Assembly (NCBI GenBank): GCA_035582835.1
Contig: JAYKAV010002789.1
Span: 135,450-199,449 of the forward strand
Direction: 5' to 3'
DNA: 64,000 nt
Origin: Phoebastria nigripes
Taxonomy: Eukaryota; Chordata; Aves; Procellariiformes; Diomedeidae
Shown: positions 1-10,730 of the stretch, piece after piece
How the letters are laid out: each line of letters opens with the position of its first letter
Numbering within the stretch: the stretch's first letter is position 1
Notes under the pieces: model-generated
Told to the model about the DNA's origin: nothing
What the model saw: the letters and a program-made list of their open reading frames with translations, nothing else
The model's database searches: none
Translations under genes and position numbers: made by a program

Positions 1-2966
1 TGAGCTGGCATGTCAAGATTATCAGTCCTGGTGAATGCAAGCTTTGGAAATTTTAGAGATGCATAATAAAACATTATTTGATTTCATTGCAGGGGGCATT
101 CCCCCATGAAGAAATGGACTCCATTTGAGTGCATGGAGTAAGGAATGCATGACCAGCCATCATGCTTAAGTTCTGCAGAGGAATTGCACATTGAGTAGCC
201 CTCCAGGAATAGATCTATGCCTACCTGGGCTGATGCAGAATACAACTTCAGAAGTAGGACAGGATTTGGTATTCCCATACAGATCTGTGTGGATCCAGAG
301 ATCATGCTCCCTTGCACTACTGGAAATCTTACTGTCTTCTGATAGTGATTATATTTTATAATGTGACTCTCAGTGTTGCTAGTGGCTCGTAAATGGTCTT
401 TTCAGGTTTACCCACACACATCCTTTTGTCTTTTTCAGCTTCATGGTTTTGAGAATCTCATTCATGAGGAGTCTAAAATCAATATTAATTTTCAGGAAAG
501 ACTCAATCTTTATTGATCTGACGGCAGTCATCACTTGGGCAAAAATTCTGCAATGTGCAGGTTACAGTCAAACAATCAGCTCTCAATACAGAGTAGACCA
601 CACACTTTCCCAGAATCTGCCTATTATTTGTACTTCAGTCATTAATGAGAAAATGAAACGAGTGGACTCTTTTTAATCATTTGTATTACTATCATCTTAG
701 CAGTGTATATAACTGAGTTGACATTAGAATGGGAATCTGCCCATTGAGCAGTAGTAAAAGCTTTTTCCATGCATATGAAGCTCATTACTTTTGCTGTGTG
801 ACATAAAAAATGCTTTTACAGATAATATTAGGCAATAAATTATAATATAGCTATTTGCTAAAGAGCGCAATACTGTTTTCCAAGAACTAAATAGTGTTGT
901 CATTGAATTCAATAGCCAAATTCCCATTTGTTTTCACCAGTCAGGATTTAATTCCATTTCTTTCAGTTATTAAATTCTGAGCAGTTCTTTTTTCTTTTGG
1001 TAGCAGGCTGACCATTGCTGATGATTTGGAGGTTAAATGCAGTCTATCACGTATTCCCCTCAATCTTTGTGACACCTGAGTAAACTTTATATGAAAGAAT
1101 CTGTCAGTCATAATCTGTGATGGAGTCTTTTTCTTACCCTTACCCCTTAACTAAAATTCAGACAAAATTACAGTGAGTTACTGGAATTTAAATCTTTGGT
1201 GGTTGGAGTTTGTGTTTCAAATATTTGTCATTCTCATATGAGGCTACAGCTTGATGAGATCACTGTCATCTTCTATCAGTCATCAGGATCTGTATTTTAT
1301 GTTAAAAATTCAGCTCTCTCCAATTTGGCAAGGGCCTTGGACGTAATTAAACTGAGACCATTGTAAAGCTGCTTGTCTTCCAGTATGTTGGATGAAAGAT
1401 CACTGAAACCTTTTTCTAATGGACAGGATTTCCTTTTTATAATGTCCGTATTTTACTAAAAGTACTATCTTTGTGGCTTGATGGACACAGGGGAAGCTCA
1501 AAGGTATAACTCTGAAGATTATTTTCTAACGAAAATCAGGACAGATTAAAGTTCACAGTCCTTACCAAGTATTTAAGATCTTTTAATCTTCTTTTATTGT
1601 TAGGCATTTTTGTTGTGGATACTTATGTGCTTGCTTAACTTTAAATAAAGTTAACAGCCCAGTTGAAATTAACTGCCAATGTGTATAAATAACTCTGTGC
1701 CAAAGTCTTTCCCAGTCTGATACCTGAATGAACTTATCAAAGATAGGGAGCAGAACATTTATTTCTATTTGAGCTAGCTTTTACTCTAAGAGCCTTGTGT
1801 CTAAGTGCAAAGAAAACTTAATATGGGATCTCACTGGGAAGACCATTTTCTCCCTTTGCAAACATGTCAGATCTCTTATTTTTATTCTTCAGGGTGAAAG
1901 TATCGAATTCTAGAAGGCATTGATTGTCCCATTTGTAGCTTGGTTGTGCGACCAATTGCACGCTAATGAGAGTGTGTGGAAGACAGTGTGTGACCCACAT
2001 ATCGGTATTGGAGTCTGTTTTCAGTAAGAAAAAAAGGATAATAGGACAGGATAGCAGGGAGAGCAGCTGTAACCCCACTGTTATGCCTTCTTTCATGTGA
2101 CTGAGTCTGAGTGGAAGCTTTGCATTTTCTTCTTTTTTTTCCCCCCTCTTAAAGTTTCCATAAGGATATGAAATCTGGCTTAGAGCAACCATCTGTTTCT
2201 CATTTGTTCCTAGAGAATTTCACTTAATTGTTGTTCCCAGTTTGTGTTGCTTCATAAGGTCAAAAAATCTTTCTCTTTATACAGGTTGAACCTTAATGAG
2301 TTAACTATTTACAGGAATTTGACTAGAAGTATATTTTCATATAGTTTGTATGCTATATTCAGTGTACTTCATAGCTTGAATAGGTTGTATTATCTCATAT
2401 TATTCCTCTGAAAATAAATGGTGGTTTACCAATTAGTCCTCTGTACGTAGCACTATTTTGCACTAAGCATTCCAGCAGGAATGTTGATTCTGTGACGGTC
2501 GCTGGCATGGACCTTGATCAGTGTGGAGTGAACAAACGTGTGGCTGCTGTGGTCTGTAGTTTCCTCCCATGAATCGCCATGAAGTAACTTAGGAACAAGA
2601 AAACCAGTTCCCAGTCCTTGTTTGCTTAATCTGATCTGCTCTTTTGATTGTTTGTTTGTAAAACTGTTTCACTTATTAGGGATTTTACTGGATACATTGT
2701 CAATGTGCAGATCACTTTTGGGTCCAGCTGCCTTTCATTACTTCCATCTATCAGAAAGAAATAAATTGAAAGATAAGATAACCTTGTGAACATCATTATG
2801 CTCAGTGGAAGGTGTCATGCTCCTTCTGTAAGCATTAACGTAACTTAAATTTCCAGGTCCTCTTGGAACTTTGTTAATGCAGGTATCTACTGGATTAAAA
2901 ATTGATTCCTTCTATAGTTACTAGTACACTGTCTTGTATAATACAGTGATCTTTCCTTTTTTCCAG
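1..2966 (+). other. FBN2: Intron upstream of hybrid domain 1 (5' part outside window)
   Basis: AT-rich sequence with no recognisable exon. The EGF3 exon expected immediately before hybrid 1 was looked for and not found, so this intron extends beyond the left edge. Scattered ORFs here have no recognisable domain. It ends in a normal pyrimidine-rich acceptor (CTTTCCTTTTTTCCAG) at 2951-2966. Confidence 0.8.
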
Positions 2967-3164
2967 ATTACAGAACAGGCCCATGTTTTACACAAGTTAA
3001 CAACCAGATGTGTCAGGGCCAGCTAACTGGAATTGTTTGCACAAAAACCCTCTGTTGTGCAACCATTGGGCGTGCATGGGGTCACCCCTGTGAAATGTGC
3101 CCTGCTCAGCCTCAGCCATGCCGTCGTGGCTTTATCCCTAATATTCGCACTGGAGCATGTCAAG
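2967..3164 (+). CDS. FBN2: Fibrillin hybrid domain 1 exon (exon 6 equivalent)
   Basis: A 198 bp, 66-codon exon with phase-1 borders (acceptor TTCCAG, donor GTAAGC). It encodes the first hybrid domain, reading DYRTGPCF at the start and IRTGACQ at the end. Nine cysteines are visible, including one CC pair; an odd number is a known property of fibrillin hybrid 1, whose extra cysteine is proposed to form intermolecular disulphides during microfibril assembly. The motif [12 protein letters not shown] in the middle is characteristic of this domain. Hybrid domains combine TB-like and cbEGF-like features and are unique to fibrillins and LTBPs. It follows EGF3 (not in the window) and precedes cbEGF1 after a 13.7 kb intron. 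The reading is very secure. Confidence 0.97.
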
Positions 3165-3920
3165 GTAAGCCTTCTGGTTTAAATTGTGCATGACTGTTGT
3201 GTTGCTGATATGCATCTTGAAAACCTTGCATCCACTTAAAACAAAATCACTGTTTTCCTTGTGTGTGTTCTGTGTCTTACTTTTGATAAAATATGGATAT
3301 GCTTTGCTGCTTCCAGATTTTAGCTAGTGTACATATAGAACAAAACTCAAGTGCCTGGAAAAAATGAATGCCCATCAAGGAGCCATAAATACAGAGCATG
3401 CAAAGGTCAGAATGTCTGTTGAGCACAGCCATCAGATACTGCAGTAGAGCACCAACCAGGCAACAGACTTATGTTGCTGTAGCCCTTAACTAATATATAT
3501 TTCATTCATTCTACTGAAAAATTCACTGTTTCTTGCTACTGAGTTGTTTTCTTTCTGAAGTGGTTGGGAGTTATTATATAGACCTTTTTTTTTTAATCCC
3601 ATCATTTAGATAAAGCACATAGTGAACCTTCTGGACGCTCTGTTTGGATTATTTGTACAGGGCTAGAAAAATGCATGAGTAAGGAAGGACTGCAGTCTTC
3701 TATGTTTAGATTCATAAAAAGTTGGAGACATGGGAGAGCCTTCTTGCCTTATCCAATATCTCTTTCCATGATGTTAAGAGACTTGCTACTCCTCCTTTCT
3801 GTTGTTAACTGCAATTCACCTATCCTGAAAAGATAGGTATCTGTTCTGCTGTAGCTGCTTGGCTAAGTTGCAATAACAGAGGATGCTAGCACTCCCGAAG
3901 GAGAATGTACTACTTTTTTT

Positions 3921-4160
3921 TTACAGGCTGGTGCACGTGGTCAGTTTGCAGGTACAACAGTCTGTTGTTGCGTTGATGAGTGCACACACTCCACCTTGTT
4001 TGAGCAAGAGGGCATCTAGCACCAGTCTATTTTGTAGTATCATCTTGGCGGTGGCTTGCAATTGTGTGTTGACCAATGTGAAGGATGTTCTGGTGCTGTT
4101 GGCCAGACGTCCCAGTTGGACAAAGGTATTTCTGATGATAATGTTAAGTCTTAATGTTGC
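3921..4160 (-). pseudogene. Retroviral env transmembrane subunit fragment
   Basis: The minus strand encodes a TM ectodomain piece. At about 3974-4036 there is a segment with the look of the conserved immunosuppressive-domain region (LQNRLVLDALL), followed by GGVC and a CC pair (CC codons at 3954-3959). The spacing between the first Cys and the CC pair is eight residues, compared with six in the usual CX6CC motif of gamma-type TM proteins. The frame stops at 3921-3923, next to a run of nine A residues on the minus strand, before any membrane anchor. It is separated from the SU frame by stops and frame changes, so it is non-functional. Confidence 0.8.
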
Positions 4161-4736
4161 TATCTGGAATAAACCAGTCAGCCACCCATTCCGTCATAGA
4201 TTTCAGCCGTTGACCCACACTTATTTCTTCCCAAGGAAGTGTTTCTCGCTTTGCCTGATAGTTCTGCCCAGTTAAGGGGTGCAACATATGGGGCATCTAT
4301 TTCCTAGGGCAAAATAGAATAGTACCTAGGGTGCAGGTGGCTGGCTGATAGGTGTTTTCCCAGGTTTCATTTTTCTACCAATTAAAGTTGGGATAGGCAT
4401 ATTCATCACTACACAGCCGTACCATAGCCGGGGGCATCCGTACTACCACAGAAGCATTCTTTTCCCACAGGAATAAAGCTTGATGTATAGTATGAGACCA
4501 GAGGGCCCACTTCTCTTTAGGTGGATCGATGAGTTTAAACTCTTAGACCTTAGAGTAATTCACTGTGTGGGCCCACTTCGTTAGATTTCGTTTTCCTCCT
4601 AAGTGGATGTACCAGGAAACATCTTGTATTTGAAACCAAGGAATTTGAAATGAGCATGGGAGTCACTGTTTTACCGCTTCTAAATCGAACCAATCAATGT
4701 CCCACGGAGTACCATTGCAAGTTTTGCCTGGGTCTG
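4161..4736 (-). pseudogene. Decayed env middle region (C-terminal SU)
   Basis: This continues the SU frame past the stop at 4737 on the minus strand. Short stretches remain readable (for example a WDIDWF patch near 4700), but several stops interrupt each frame. I assign it to env by position between the SU and TM fragments. No furin-type cleavage site could be placed with confidence. Confidence 0.55.
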
Positions 4737-5279
4737 TCATACACAATCTTGCATTGTATAGGAAACAGAAATGTTAGGCTTTGATGCGTTAAAGTGGGTT
4801 AAATTAAATCCACTGCTTGAGATAGTCCAATCCCAGTCCCAAGTATGGGTGGTGGTGTTGGTGGTCCAGCCACCTACCCCTTCCAGGCAGCTTTCACTGT
4901 CATTTAGGCTCCAGTGCATGGGACCTGAAGCTAGAGGTATACAACACACCTGGACACCTTCAGTGGTACTGAGGGGAACTGCTGTTTTGGAAAGGTTTGC
5001 TATTAATTCTGGTATGTCAATGCCTGATCCATAAAGGTGTAAAGGCAAGCTCTCAGCTGATGACAGAGTGCCAATACAGGCAGAAAACAGACCATCATTA
5101 ATGCCCACATCTTGCGCAAAATTCATTACCATTTGCAAGACTACATTACTTTTAAGCCTCCCTGAAGCATCTGTCTGGGGGGCTGTGCTAATGGCTGTCA
5201 GGAAAAAGAGGCCAAGCCACTTCATATTGGCATCATTCAGGCGCCTGCGACACCACTCAAAGTGCAGCTGGTTGGCCAC
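4737..5279 (-). pseudogene. Retroviral env surface glycoprotein fragment
   Basis: A 180-codon minus-strand ORF. A hydrophobic segment at about residues 19-34 (MKWLGLFFLTAIS...) looks like a signal peptide after a short charged leader. The rest has six N-X-S/T sequons (NLS, NDS, NTT, NLT, NAS, NIS) and tryptophan-rich patches, as expected for an SU subunit. The ORF ends in a stop well before a cleavage site, and the TM fragment lies downstream in a broken frame. With the adjacent protease and integrase remnants, a retroviral env is the best reading. It could not make a complete envelope protein. Confidence 0.75.
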
Positions 5280-5652
5280 ATGCTACCAGCAGCAACCCTA
5301 CACCAAGCTCTTCCAGAATAGAGCCTGGTCTAGCCTGTCACTGGGGGCAGCGTCATTTGCTTCCTCTGTCTTAAAGATATGGTGCTGCACGCCGAACAGC
5401 TGCACCAAAAGTTCAAAAAACCTACACAAACACGTACTGACCCAGTCACTAGAGGCAAACCTGTCCACTCCCTCCAGTAAGTCAATTAATACCACCCAGT
5501 ATTCCCGCCGTGCTGGCAACGGGCCTCAGCGGAATACAAGGACTGTGTACCATACAAGTGAACCAAATTCTGCCATTCTGAGTCATGAATTGATCCATGA
5601 CATTCCTGCAGAACAGAAAAGAAAACGGTCTCGGTGGGGAAAGGCCGGATGG
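5280..5652 (-). pseudogene. Env leader / pol-env junction, overlapping minus-strand ORFs
   Basis: Two short minus-strand ORFs (5486-5668 and 5298-5519) tile the space between the integrase tail and the env SU ORF in different frames. They probably represent the broken 5' part of env or its leader, whose start commonly overlaps the end of integrase. No conserved domain was recognised in either. Confidence 0.4.
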
Positions 5653-5934
5653 TTACCCCTGGATCCACTTGTGGGGAATTTTTAGGGTCTTGCTGTCAGG
5701 AGTCTGAATTCTCCAGATGTTATTATGCATGCTCAAAAGGAGGCCTTGTTTAAGCCCCTCGGTGGGGTGGTTAAAAGATACTGCTTGCCCAATCTGCAGG
5801 TCTCGAGGCACTCCTGGAGGAGTTGACAGGTTCAGCAAGGGCAGTCCAGGCGGAAGAGCCTGCCCATCGGTTGAGCATGTGTGCCCCAGTGGAAATTTAT
5901 TTTGGCCAGGGCTGTCCACAAGCGGTTTCCCCAA
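5653..5934 (-). pseudogene. Retroviral integrase C-terminal fragment
   Basis: A 93-codon minus-strand ORF. The second half reads DLQIGQAVSFNH...GLLLSMHNN...KIPHKWIQG, the SH3-like C-terminal domain pattern of retroviral integrases: a 'G-x-x-V' start, a central turn, then a W-I near the end. The zinc-binding and DDE catalytic domains are absent upstream, where the protease frame ends only about 50 bp away. This marks the scar of a large internal pol deletion. Assignment is by pattern and position, with no close match claimed. Confidence 0.65.
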
Positions 5935-5985
5935 TCAGGCTTGTGGAGCTGTAGTGCTTGTTTTGGGTCAGGAACAAAAGCAACT

Positions 5986-6273
5986 TTAACTCAGCAATGT
6001 CTCTTCATCAGGAACGTGCAGCACCACCCAGGCAGTGGGCACACTGAGAGGTTGGCTGCCCACTCCTTGAACGTGAACACATGCACAGAGAGAGATACCC
6101 GGGGTTGCCATTAAGGCAGAGGGAAAACAAGAAATTTGGGCTCTGCTGTCAATCAAACATCTTACAGGGAACCTATTAGGGCCCAGGCCGATAATGACAT
6201 GTGGACCCCCCTTGGTGTCCCACTCGAAAAGTTTAAGCTGCCATACCCAGGACACCAGACAGGGTATGGGCAC
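5986..6273 (-). pseudogene. Retroviral aspartic protease with mutated active site
   Basis: A 95-codon minus-strand ORF with the retropepsin core CLIDSRAQISCF. The family active site is D-T/S-G-A; here the glycine position is arginine (AGA codon, plus-strand 6142-6144), one transition from GGA. The residues before it (IIGLGPNRFPVRC) resemble the strand preceding the catalytic Asp. Loss of the invariant glycine should abolish activity. It lies between gag-like sequence and the integrase tail. Confidence 0.75.
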
Positions 6274-6299
6274 TACTAGTTTTCTGCCAGTGGGGCGGT

Positions 6300-7581
6300 A
6301 GCATGCTAAACGGCATCTAGAGCCCTTCTGGCATCTTTATAAAACAGGTTGTCGGATGGGCAGTCTGCATCCTTGCCACGCCAGGCGGCTTCACGGGCAG
6401 CTTGGACCATGGCCCCTAAAACTGCTTGTGGGTTTCTTATGCATTAATTCTAGTGACAAAGTAGGTCTAAACCTTCCCTCCACAGCCTGGTTCTGAGGTC
6501 TTTCTCGTCTCTCGTCCCACTTGAGGATTTAACCTGAGGTCCTGCAGGACCTTGTTTGAGGGTTCTGGCCTTTTTCGGGGGTTTTGGTCAGGTGACATCT
6601 ACATCGCACTCTATTGTCCTAGCCTTCTGTGTTAGTTGGTTTAGGAACCATCCCCAATTGTTTTACCCGTTTTGCATTGCATGGGCGGTACTGATTAAGA
6701 TCAATTTAAGGCTGGGTCCCAACCTTTGTGTGAGCAGTCCTAATTTATTGAGGTTCGGGATCAGATACAATGGTGAGTCTGAAGTTTTCCCGTTGTTATT
6801 GTGTCCTCTTTGATCAACAAACTGTTCAACAGCCAACTGCACTCNTCTGTTAGCCAATTCCTGAGCAGAGCGAGCGCAAATACACGGTTGTTCTCCTTGC
6901 TCCAGTTTAGGGACACCCCCTGCCCAATAGGCAGGGAACACAGCGCTCCCCGACCTGTGCTGAGAAAGACGCCAGCTCCCCAGCCTCCCCCCTGAGCTTC
7001 CTCTTGATCAAAAACTATTCAATCACTTCCCATCTCATGAACTCGTTTGACTCGCTTGATTGCAGACTCATCAGGCCATTTACCAAACTCCCTCTGTTAC
7101 TTGGCCAGATCAAGGCGGAGAAAGGCAGTGGTCTGGCAGGTCTCGTCCCAGGCATGTCTCCCATCTGTCCCCCCACTTATCTCATGTTTGATAACAGGGA
7201 AGACTCCTTGTGCGGTATCATCACCATCATCTGGCCGGTCACCTGGCTCCTCACTGGGGTCATTCCAAATGTCCCCATCCCAGTGCTCGGGATCTCGTAT
7301 TAGGGCCCGCATTTTAAGGGCATCCACAGTCCCACCCTGTTTCTCCAAGTTAGCATGGACTATATGTACTACTTTATCTGCTTATGTCTTCTCTGTTTCT
7401 GTAAAGTTAGACCTTGCATCATCAGCTGCATCTCTTGTCTTTGCACCTTCTCTTGTAACCTTTCAATTTGAGCGAGCAGGTCAATTTGACCTCTTTTTGT
7501 CTTCCCATTGCTTCTTGTCATTACCATTGGCATGGTAGCATGCACCCAACATCTTACAGATGATGCTTTTACCTTTTCCAT
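6300..7581 (-). pseudogene. Retroviral gag-like remnant, broken frames
   Basis: Minus-strand pieces follow the PBS-like site. An ORF starting at 7581 (70 codons) has a Gln/Lys/Leu-rich coiled-coil-like stretch. A second at 7348-7097 contains an acidic patch. A third at 6941-6663 and a stretch near 6350-6430 (NPQAVLGAMVQAAREAAW) look capsid-like. No CCHC zinc knuckle was found. Stops and frame changes separate the pieces. The gag assignment rests on position between the PBS and protease and on composition, so individual domains are uncertain. Confidence 0.55.
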
Positions 7582-7728
7582 CTTTTAACTTTTCCCTGTG
7601 CCAGGTCCGTGTGGGCTTTTCACCTGGTCCCACTCAGACCAGTGGTCTCGGACCCAAGCATCATCAAAGTGGGGCCGGGGGGGGGAATCCCATGCTTACC
7701 CACATAAACCTCTACCCTGTTATCCTCA

Positions 7729-7747
7729 GACCCTGCTCGCTGCGCCA
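7729..7747 (-). other. Primer-binding-site-like sequence
   Basis: On the minus strand the sequence begins TGGCGCAGCGAGCAGGGTC. It starts with the TGG complementary to a tRNA 3' CCA, and lies a few bases inside a possible LTR end (…CGCGACA) at 7753. I could not match it firmly to one tRNA. Position just ahead of gag-like sequence supports a PBS. Confidence 0.5.
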
Positions 7748-7752
7748 TTTGG

Positions 7753-8390
7753 TGTCGCGGTCAGGCCCTCTGCCGCTCTCTACCCCTTGAAGGAACAAGG
7801 TTCCACGGTACCAAGTCAGCTGTATTAGGATAAGGCACTTACTAAGTGGATAACAATTACACCACCCTGCGAGTGGGGACTGTTCTGCTTCTATTCCAAA
7901 ATTCCTTATCATCTACCTAATAGGTACCGTTCAGTTCCCAGGAAAGTATCCTTACCCGGCGTCCCAATTGAGGGGAGATCACCAAGGCGCGGGCCCGCCC
8001 TTCCTCGGGAGCGCTCGAATCGGGCTCTCCGGGAGCGATTCACACACCCTTCCTCGCGGTGCCTGTGCTCGCCGCCTAGCGGTGCCGCTGCGCTGCTGCC
8101 GGGCCGGCGCGGGCCCCGCAGAAGGGAGGGCCGGACCCCGGCCAGAGCAGGGCCGGACGCCGGCCAGAGCAGGGCCCCTCCGCCTGGGTCACCTCCCTGC
8201 AGAGTGTTACCTCTGTTAACAGCGCAGAGTGAGGTTGGTATTTGGGCTGAAATCAGATGCTGTAAATCAACACAGTTCTTCGAGTTCTGATTATGATCTG
8301 TGTAATGAAATAAATTAACAAAGGAGCAAAATCCTTTTTGATCAATCAATCCCCAGTCAATCTGGAGATAAACAGAGGTTCAAACAATTT
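7753..8390 (-). repeat. Putative LTR of the retroviral remnant
   Basis: The plus-strand sequence begins TGTCGCGG at 7753, directly outside the PBS-like site, as the inverted end of an LTR would. It contains a strongly GC/CpG-rich central block (about 7975-8200). The outer boundary is not defined: no second copy exists in the window to compare, and I set it near 8390 where composition returns to intron-like. A promoter role in the minus direction is possible but unproven. A 146-codon minus-strand ORF (7909-8349) lies across it and is probably a by-product of GC content. Confidence 0.45.
8131..8174. repeat. 22 bp GC-rich tandem duplication
   Basis: Two adjacent 22 bp units (8131-8152 and 8153-8174) differ at one base. 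They sit inside the GC-rich block of the putative LTR. Confidence 0.85.
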
Positions 8391-8753
8391 TGGGTGACAG
8401 ATTCTCTTTGGTTTTGTTTGCTTTCTGATTTCACAAAGCGTCTGTGTACTGTTCTGTCTCTGTGTATCCATATCGTGTGGCTTCCGAAACCCCTGTGAGA
8501 CAGCACAGCTGGGGTGCTGCAGGCATCACGTGCGTAGGCAGGTCTCTGTGACAGAGTTAAGATCCTTCTTAGCGATGTGGTAAAGGTGACTAGAATGATC
8601 CACTCTAAATTTTTATATAGGTGGTTCCCTGTAGTGCTGGAGAACTTTCTACTTTAATTCCCTGTTTACAAAATAACAAAAAGCACACAGTAGTGGGATT
8701 TGTTTGTGTGTATGTACGTGTTAGCAAGAATTTCTGTTAGGTAATTCAGAAAA

Positions 8754-9879
8754 AGGGCTTTGACACTGTCTCNCATAAGATGTTGATGTACGGGCTGGCT
8801 GAGCAGGCGGTGGGGTGGATGGAAAGCTGGCTGAGTGGCTGGGCCCAGAGGCTGGTGATCAGCTGCACAAAGTCTAGTTGGAGGCCAGTGACTAGCACTG
8901 TACCCCAGGGGTTGATACTGGGTCCAGTCTCGTTTAGCATCTTCATTAGGGAGCTGGATGATGGGGCAGAGCATACCCTCAGCAAGTTTGCAGATGACAC
9001 CAAACTGGGAGGAGTGGCTGATAACACCAGAGGGTCACGCTGCCATCCAGAGGGACCTCGAGGGGCTGGAGAAATGGGCTGACAGGAACGTCATGAAGTT
9101 CATCAAGGAGAAGTGCAAAGTCTTGCACCTGGGGAAAAACAGCCCCAGGCGCCAGTATTGCTGCGTGCTGATGATCTTGAAAGCAACGTTGCAGAAAGGA
9201 CCTGGGGGTCCTGGTGGACACCAAGTTGAACATGAGCCAGCAATGTGCCCCTGCAGCAAAGAAAGCCAGTAGGATCCTGGGCTGTGGAAGAAAAAGTATA
9301 GCCAGCAGGTTGAGGGTGGTGATCCTTCCCCTCTCCTCAGAACTGGTGAGGCCACACTTGGGAGTGCTGTGTTGAGTTCTGGGCTCCCCAGAACAAGAGA
9401 GGGATGGAGCCATTGGAGAGAGTCCAACGCAGGGCCACGAAGATGATGAAGGGACTGGAGCTTCTCTCCTCTGAGGAAAGGCTGAGCGAGTTGGGACTCT
9501 TCAGCCTGGAGAAGAGAAGGCTCAAGGGGGATCTCGTCAGTATATACAAATACCTGAAGAGAGGATGCAAAGAGGACAGAGCGAGGCTCTTTCTAAGTGG
9601 TGCCCAGTGACAGGACAAGAGGCAGTGGGCGCAAACTGAAACACAGGAAAATCCTCCTCAACATCAGGAAACATTTTCTTACTTGTGAAGGGTGAGGGTG
9701 GCCGAGCACTGGCACAGGTTGCCCAGAGAGGTGGTGGAGTCTCCATCCTTGGAGACATTCAGAAGCTGTCTGGACATGATCCTTGGCAACCTGCTCTAGG
9801 TGTCCCTGCTGGAGCAGGGTGGTTGGACCAGATGACCTCCAGAGGTCCCTTCCAACCTCAACCAGTTTGTGATTCAGTG
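8754..9879 (+). mobile_element. CR1 LINE, 5'-truncated, sense orientation
   Basis: It begins within the reverse transcriptase domain (the FDTVSHK-type motif at about 8758-8780) and includes the catalytic FADDTK motif at 8987-9004, preceded by VPQG (near 8900). It continues into the CR1 3' region, with coding-like [11 protein letters not shown] near 9510 and the terminal GAGGTCCCTTCCAACCTCA at about 9840-9860, ending near TGTGATTCAGTG. Frames are broken by indels, and one n lies at 8773. The 5' truncation is typical of CR1 insertion by target-primed reverse transcription. Inactive copy. Confidence 0.93.
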
Positions 9880-10730
9880 AAAAACATCCTGATTCAGGCA
9901 GCTTCTGTTCCTCATGGTGTTATAAAAGATTTCAGGGAAGTTGCTCTTTTACTGCTTCAAAAGAGGCTAAGGTAACATCCTCCTTTTCTCACTTTTCTTT
10001 CCCTATTCCTTCTCTTTCAGTCTTCTCTGTGGCCCCATGTATTGCAGCATTATTCTTAGTGCTGCGCTCCCCTACACTGCATCATAGCTCAGTGTCTTAA
10101 AATTGCACAAATCTAACAAAATCAGTTGTTTGGCTGGATTTGTACTTCAGGTCTCCTCCATAAGAGTTCTTGGTAAGAGTCCTCTATGAACTTGAGTTGA
10201 AAAATTGAGAGAAAATCAAGATGTTCTAAGATTTTTAATTCTTAGAAATTAAAACTTGATGAAACATCTTTTTGGATTTTTCTTTCAGTTTTCATTCACG
10301 CAGTGGTATGGTTGACCTGAAACTACAACTGAAGCTATTAGCTCAAATTCAGTTCCATGGAACTCCTCACAACATTGTCGTAGCAAAGGCATCTATCTTA
10401 TTTAAAATACTTAGATTAGTTTTAAACAACAATAAATCCCTTCATTTTTCTTCATTTCAAGTATTTGCTTTCCTGTTTTTCTGTGCTTACACTGCTTAAA
10501 GCATCCAAATTATACTAAGGAGACATACTTGATTGTGCTTTTCCTTATAGGTCAGAAATAGGCCTCTGTCTGTGTATAACGCCTTATGTTTTACTGTTCA
10601 TCTTGAAGTGATTAGTATGTTTTAGACATTCTTTTCGTAACAATGTTATAAACAGAAACAGTGTACTGAAGACATGCATGTTGGTTACAATCTCCCAGTC
10701 AAACTCCTTTGTATGGCAAAGATGTTGTCC

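Larger units (their letters stand above)
3921..8390 (-). mobile_element. Internally deleted endogenous retrovirus, antisense to FBN2
   Basis: Reading the minus strand from high to low coordinates gives a retroviral order: LTR-like segment, PBS-like site, gag-like ORFs, aspartic protease, integrase C-terminal piece, env SU and env TM. Between the protease (ending 5986) and the integrase tail (starting 5934) there is no room for reverse transcriptase, RNase H or the integrase catalytic core, so most of pol is deleted. Env has in-frame stops and frameshifts and ends at 3921 inside TM; no 3' LTR similar to the 7753 end is visible near 3.8-3.9 kb. It is therefore a non-coding relic. The antisense orientation within an intron is the commonly tolerated one. 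The outer limits are approximate, and the genus is not certain. Confidence 0.8.

Noticed and set aside
1..2966. Search for the EGF3 exon ahead of hybrid 1
   Set aside because: No acceptor-exon-donor with six EGF cysteines found; it must lie upstream of the window.
3883..4275. 130-codon plus-strand ORF
   Set aside because: It is the complement of the retroviral env TM region, whose minus-strand reading has recognisable motifs.
5068..5685. 205-codon plus-strand ORF
   Set aside because: Shadow of env and the pol-env junction on the other strand; no domain in this frame.
7909..8349. 146-codon minus-strand ORF in the GC-rich block
   Set aside because: Low-complexity Gly/Arg/Pro composition caused by GC content; no domain, and it overlaps the putative LTR.
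8979..9427. Two minus-strand ORFs of 130-144 codons
   Set aside because: Antisense shadows of the sense CR1 reverse transcriptase and 3' region.
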